From assembly GCF_003688915.1 (NCBI RefSeq), contig NZ_REFU01000001.1, forward strand, positions 2,914,001 to 2,978,000: 64,000 nt of DNA, given 5' to 3'. The translations under genes and the position numbers were made by a program. This document shows positions 60,370-64,000 of this stretch, piece by piece; within the stretch, counting starts at the first letter, position 1; each line of letters starts with the position of its first letter. Source of the stretch: Rhodococcus sp. SBT000017 (GTDB lineage Bacteria > Actinomycetota > Actinomycetes > Mycobacteriales > Mycobacteriaceae). The notes beneath the pieces were generated by a model. It did not search any database. It saw only the letters and a program-made list of their open reading frames with translations, and was not told the DNA's origin.

Positions 60370-61221
60370 TCAAGCATTGTCGGTCGAACGTCGGACCCGC
60401 GGGGACATGCCGGCAAATGCCTCCCACATTCGGCGTCCCAGTTCCCGTTGACCCTCGCCGTTGTAGTGAATCTTCTCGGTCTCGCTGTTGTAGAGCCCCC
60501 TCGGACCCGGCACGTACGCCACTGCGGCCTTGCGTCGAGGAGTATCGGCATGCACCGCATCGATGACGGCGTAGTTCGGCTCCCCCGATTCGATCTCGTC
60601 CGGCACCATCTGCCCGATGACGAACGGCACGTCGCCGAACTCGGCACGCACGGTGTCGATCACCGAGTCGAGCTTCTCGGCATACACCGGCCCCGACGTC
60701 AGCGGCACGTCACTCTCACCCTGATGCCACAGCACGGCAACGAGCTCGTTACTGGGCTTGGTCGCCAGCCCGGTTCGGATGCGCTGCATCGCATTCCAGA
60801 ACAGGTTGACTCGGGCCCGTGTATCGGCAGGATCCCAGGAGATGCCGTTGACCCGTACGAACGCCGAGTCGCCGCGCGCATACGGAACCAGCAACACCGG
60901 CCTACCCGTCGCATCGGCGAGATGCGCGGCGAACGTCGGACCGAATCCGACTGCCTTGGATGGCACCTCGTGAAACAGTGGATTGCTGCCCGCCACGATG
61001 GTGTTCTTAGACCGGCCCGAGGCCGCCCACTGATGCACCCGTGGATGCGGCGCATCCAGACCGGCACTGTCCAATCCGACGCCGGCACCGTGCGCATTGG
61101 ACTGCCCCAGTACCGCAACCACCAGATACGGCTCATCGATCGCCTCCACCGGAATGCCGCGTCCCAGCCGCCTCTTGATGACATCCTTCGCCCGTACCGT
61201 CAGATCTTTGCGCAAGCCCAT
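60370..61221 (-). CDS. SGNH/sialate-O-acetylesterase-like hydrolase
   Basis: Encodes 283 residues; start 61221 has GGGGGAG upstream. The family motif VVAVLGQSNAHGAG contains the nucleophile Ser (GQSN), followed by WHQGESD and a late histidine in KIHYNGEGQRELG. This is the carbohydrate-esterase (SASA/DUF303) pattern for removing O-acetyl groups from sugars. There is no clear signal peptide. A deacetylase role on the locus's acetylated polysaccharide is possible. It lies 14 bp after the lipase stop, on the same strand. Confidence 0.8.
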   Translation of the reverse strand: MGLRKDLTVRAKDVIKRRLGRGIPVEAIDEPYLVVAVLGQSNAHGAGVGLDSAGLDAPHPRVHQWAASGRSKNTIVAGSNPLFHEVPSKAVGFGPTFAAHLADATGRPVLLVPYARGDSAFVRVNGISWDPADTRARVNLFWNAMQRIRTGLATKPSNELVAVLWHQGESDVPLTSGPVYAEKLDSVIDTVRAEFGDVPFVIGQMVPDEIESGEPNYAVIDAVHADTPRRKAAVAYVPGPRGLYNSETEKIHYNGEGQRELGRRMWEAFAGMSPRVRRSTDNA

Positions 61222-61235
61222 GACGCTCCCCCTAC

Positions 61236-62453
61236 TCACGTGCAATCGTTCTGCGCCGGCACCCCTGCGAATCGATCGGCCAACCACTGATTGACGGCGT
61301 CGCCGTTGACATCTCCGTGCCCGCGCCCGGCCTGCCGGTCGATGGTGATGACATCGCCCAGTCGGCATGCCGACTGCAATGCCGCATCGGTCCACGCCAC
61401 GTCGATGTAGGTGTCGGCATCTCCGTACGCCACCAACATCGGTGCCGATGCCGGTCCCGTCGGCAGAGCCATCTGCGTCAGCTCGTCACGCAGCGTCGCG
61501 GCCGCCGCAGGGGAGTCGGGTGCAAAGTCGTTGTTGCCGAGCCTCTTCGCCGCATCGGTGCGCGCACCCGCCTTGTCGAGAGTGCACTGGGTGAGCGTGT
61601 CCCAGTCCTGCTCGGCATTGCCGCTGCGGTAGTCGTCGAGATTCAGATTCTCGTCACGCCGAGCGAGTGATTCGAGTATCCACTGCAGCACCGGCCCCTG
61701 GTCCTCGGTCAACGTGCCCGCCTCCGCCTTGTCCACCAGGCCCACCATGTTCGCGGTGGGTGCCAGAGCCACCGCACCGACCAGATCGAGTTCCGGCGCA
61801 TAGGAATCGGCGAGTTCGTTCGCGGCCCAGGCAGCACCGCCGCCCTGTGAACCACCGAACGCAGCCCACTGCGTACCCACATCGGGAAAGACCGTACGCA
61901 ATGCCCGTACGGCATCGATCACGTCGTAGCCGGCGGTGATGTTGTCCAGGTAGGCGTGGTTGCCCGCATGTCCGAGACCCTCGTAATCGGTGATGGCGAC
62001 CGCGAATCCGGCTGTGGTGTAACCCTGTACGAGCGCCGATGCCCCCAACAGTGACGCGGACCTCGACGGCGCGCATGCTTGCTCGATACCCGTGGTGCCG
62101 TGGGCGTAGGAGATGACGGGCCACCCACCCTCGGGCGCATCGCCGGACGGGGTGAACACCGTGCCCGATACCTCGCGCTCGCCCACACCCGGTTGCACCG
62201 AGCGGTACACCACCTTCGCGGCGTCGATACCCGACATCCGCACCGGCAGCGGTAGATTCGGCATCGTCTCAGCACTCACGATGGAGCCGCTTCCGGTACC
62301 GGGATTCGCGATGTCCATCGGCTCCGGATCGGAACCACGGATCACCGATGCCACTGCCCCCTGCGCCTGGCCGCCGAGCGGCACCACAACGGCGCATCCC
62401 GCGAGCAGAGGCAGGAGCACCAGCGGCGCGGCGAGCCTACGGACGGTGTGCAT
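61236..62453 (-). CDS. Secretory lipase-family lipoprotein
   Basis: Encodes 405 residues. A signal peptide with lipobox LLAGC (Cys at about residue 20) marks a surface lipoprotein. The mature part is a PF03583-type secretory lipase: VISYAHGTTGIEQACAPS gives the oxyanion region, FGGSQGGGAAWAANELA the nucleophile Ser, YGDADTYIDVAWT the acid, and GRGHGDVNGDAVNQWL the catalytic His. It probably hydrolyses acylglycerols or mycolyl-type esters. It is a paralogue of the partial gene at 63737 and lies 4 bp from the acyltransferase gene. Confidence 0.88.
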   Translation of the reverse strand: MHTVRRLAAPLVLLPLLAGCAVVVPLGGQAQGAVASVIRGSDPEPMDIANPGTGSGSIVSAETMPNLPLPVRMSGIDAAKVVYRSVQPGVGEREVSGTVFTPSGDAPEGGWPVISYAHGTTGIEQACAPSRSASLLGASALVQGYTTAGFAVAITDYEGLGHAGNHAYLDNITAGYDVIDAVRALRTVFPDVGTQWAAFGGSQGGGAAWAANELADSYAPELDLVGAVALAPTANMVGLVDKAEAGTLTEDQGPVLQWILESLARRDENLNLDDYRSGNAEQDWDTLTQCTLDKAGARTDAAKRLGNNDFAPDSPAAAATLRDELTQMALPTGPASAPMLVAYGDADTYIDVAWTDAALQSACRLGDVITIDRQAGRGHGDVNGDAVNQWLADRFAGVPAQNDCT

Positions 62454-62457
62454 GAAT

Positions 62458-63720
62458 CTATTTGCTCGCCTTGAATCTACGTGCGTACGTCAACGACGGC
62501 TTCTCGATGAATCGGTACGTCACCGCTCCGAATGCGATGCTCACTGCGCTCACCAGCACGAAGTTCCGCAGTAGCCCCAACGGGCTGTCGCCTGCCATCC
62601 ATCCGAAGCGCCCCAACATGATCAAGATGGGAAAGTGCCACAGGTAGACGCTGAGCGAGATCATGCCCACGTAGCTCAGGGGTGCCCAGTCGGCCCGTTC
62701 CGCGAGCTTCGACTGCTCACCGCGTGCCAGCGGCACGATGATGAACAGAATGAGCAACGCCGAACCGAAGGACACGGTGGACGTCTGCCAGCGCGAGTTG
62801 TGATCGATCAGCATCAGTGAGATCACCGCGGTGGGAATCATCGCGATGCCAGTCCACCACCGCATCCGGGTGACGATCGCGCCCTTGAGCATTCCGTTGT
62901 CGATCGCGACGAACACCACCGCCGCCAGCATCCCGTACGTGAAATTGTCTGCCAGCGACCAGAAGCTACGGCTGAGCACCGCGATCTCGTTGGGTCCCCA
63001 TTCCAGCAGTTTCGGATCGGTGATGCCCGACGGCCCCACGCGCGAGGCGGTGTACAGCTTTCCGGTGATTCCGATGACGAACATGATCACCACCGGGATC
63101 AACGCCAGCACCGGTGCCGAGATGGACGTGCGCTTGCGCAGGAAGAACGCGATACTCGTCAGCAGCGGCAGTGCGATGTAGAAGGCGAACTCCAGCGACA
63201 GCGACCACGACGGATTGATACCGGTCTGGATCATGCTCGGAATGTAGGTGTGCACCAGCGTCAGATTGGCCAGCAGCGTCAACGGATCGGTGAGGATGCC
63301 AAGACCGTTGTCGGTGAAATGTTGTTCGGCCACAGCGGCGTTTTCCACGAATACCGCACGCATCACGAAGTTAGCGAACAAGAAGATGAACAGGTATGCC
63401 GGAAACACTCGCAGCAGCCGATGCATCGCGTAGCTGACGTTGTTCGGCATCGGTTTGCCTGCGAACAGCTTTCGTACCATCGGGAGAAAGATCAGGAAGC
63501 CCGACAGTGCGAAGAAGAAGATCAACCCCTGCCCCAGCACCCCGAGCTTGTAGGTCAGGACCGTCTGCGGCGAGTAGTGCCCGCCGACGTGCACGGCGAG
63601 CACGCACAGGCAGGCGAATCCGCGGGGGCCGTCGAGCCCGACGAGGCGGGCAGGTCGCTTGGTACCGGTATCGGCGACCGCGGTGGCGGCGGTCGCAGTA
63701 CTGTCGGGTGTGGCGGTCAT
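62458..63720 (-). CDS. Acyltransferase-3 family membrane protein
   Basis: Encodes 420 residues with about 10 membrane spans. LVGLDGPRGFACLCVLAVHVGGH is the family opening with the conserved His. FFFALSGFLIFLPM and SWSLSLEFAFYIALPLL are typical of OafA-like O-acyltransferases, and YLWHFPILI comes late. It would transfer acetyl or longer acyl groups to sugars outside the membrane. It sits between two secreted-lipase genes. Start 63720 is chosen over upstream in-frame codons that overlap the neighbouring lipase gene. Confidence 0.88.
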   Translation of the reverse strand: MTATPDSTATAATAVADTGTKRPARLVGLDGPRGFACLCVLAVHVGGHYSPQTVLTYKLGVLGQGLIFFFALSGFLIFLPMVRKLFAGKPMPNNVSYAMHRLLRVFPAYLFIFLFANFVMRAVFVENAAVAEQHFTDNGLGILTDPLTLLANLTLVHTYIPSMIQTGINPSWSLSLEFAFYIALPLLTSIAFFLRKRTSISAPVLALIPVVIMFVIGITGKLYTASRVGPSGITDPKLLEWGPNEIAVLSRSFWSLADNFTYGMLAAVVFVAIDNGMLKGAIVTRMRWWTGIAMIPTAVISLMLIDHNSRWQTSTVSFGSALLILFIIVPLARGEQSKLAERADWAPLSYVGMISLSVYLWHFPILIMLGRFGWMAGDSPLGLLRNFVLVSAVSIAFGAVTYRFIEKPSLTYARRFKASK

Positions 63721-63736
63721 GGGTACCTTCTGGGGG

Positions 63737-64000
63737 TCATGGCGCAGGAGGCGGGCAGAAGCTGATGGCGTCGGTACCGGCGAACCGGTCACCCAGCCAT
63801 CCGAACGCAGCAGCACCGTCGATGTCTGCGTGACCGGAATTCGGTTGGAGCACATATTGAATCGTGTCCCCGTTGGCGCAGCCGGCCGCGATGGCGGACT
63901 CGGTCCACGACTGCGAGATCAACGTGTCCTTGCCACCGTAGACAACCAGCATCGGTGCGGTGGCGCGAGACATCGGCAAGCTCATCTCCCGGAGGTAATC
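63737..64000 (-). CDS. Secretory lipase, C-terminal part (cut by window edge)
   Basis: The minus-strand frame is open to the window edge; only the last 88 or so residues are present. They carry the acid region VVYGGKDTLISQSWTES and the histidine region NSGHADIDGAAAFGWLGDRFAG. These align with the end of the lipase at 61236-62453, so the two are paralogues on either side of the acyltransferase. The start lies outside the window. Confidence 0.85.
   Translation of the reverse strand, partial: DYLREMSLPMSRATAPMLVVYGGKDTLISQSWTESAIAAGCANGDTIQYVLQPNSGHADIDGAAAFGWLGDRFAGTDAISFCPPPAP

Noticed and set aside
1..64000. tRNA, rRNA, CRISPR array or prophage
   Set aside because: No cloverleaf-like, rRNA-like or regularly spaced repeat sequence was recognised, and no phage structural or integrase gene is present.

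Overview
The window is high-G+C DNA with dense actinobacterial gene content: a twin-arginine-secreted glycoside hydrolase pair, a lipoprotein lipase, CopC, and IS21-type elements. Gene content and codon style suggest a Rhodococcus/Rhodococcoides-type member of the Mycobacteriales. This is inferred from protein families, since there is no rRNA or tRNA in the window. No CRISPR array was seen.

Region 1 (1-18043) is ordinary chromosome with accessory insertions. It holds a decayed alpha/beta-hydrolase, signal peptidase I, an ABC-F protein, small membrane proteins, two diguanylate-cyclase-type proteins, an MFS/ArsR/CopC run, a TetR regulator convergent with a diiron oxygenase, a Phd/PIN toxin-antitoxin pair and a methyltransferase. 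Three accessory genes lie between repeats: a DUF559-type nuclease-like gene between palindromic repeats, a Fic AMPylase between 30-bp direct repeats, and an alpha/beta-hydrolase between 73-bp direct repeats. In the last two cases the repeat is a copy of the 3' end of the neighbouring gene.

Region 2 (18226-22063) is an insertion-sequence graveyard. A complete IS21-type element (18226-20837) is joined to a truncated second IS21-type element. That element ends precisely inside the first codons of an acyltransferase gene. An IS3 orfA fragment follows.

Region 3 (22064-48377 and 54799-60116) is a large, mostly minus-strand exopolysaccharide locus, much of it coupled by 4-bp stop/start overlaps. 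It encodes GDP-fucose synthesis (gmd, fcl), UDP-glucose dehydrogenase, two priming sugar-phosphate transferases, many glycosyltransferases, acetyltransferases, two flippases, two polymerase/ligase-type membrane proteins, a chain-length-type protein without a kinase, and two divergently transcribed Tat-exported GH5-like hydrolases.

Region 4 (48677-54667) lies inside that locus. It is a RiPP gene cluster of lasso-peptide type: nucleotidyltransferase, transglutaminase-like leader peptidase (B2), a 52-residue precursor, HPr-kinase-like protein, ABC exporter, asparagine-synthetase-type cyclase and PqqD/RRE protein (B1). The leader fits the lasso rule (Tyr-17, Pro-14, Ile-12, Thr-2), but the predicted core has no Asp or Glu at positions 7-9. 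The cyclase lacks the usual N-terminal glutaminase-like domain. A 13-bp-stem hairpin spans the start of the B2 gene. This is the best candidate for an undescribed system here.

Region 5 (60370-64000) holds a sialate-O-acetylesterase-like protein, a secreted lipase, a membrane acyltransferase and the C-terminal part of a second lipase cut by the window edge. These probably act on envelope lipids or glycans.
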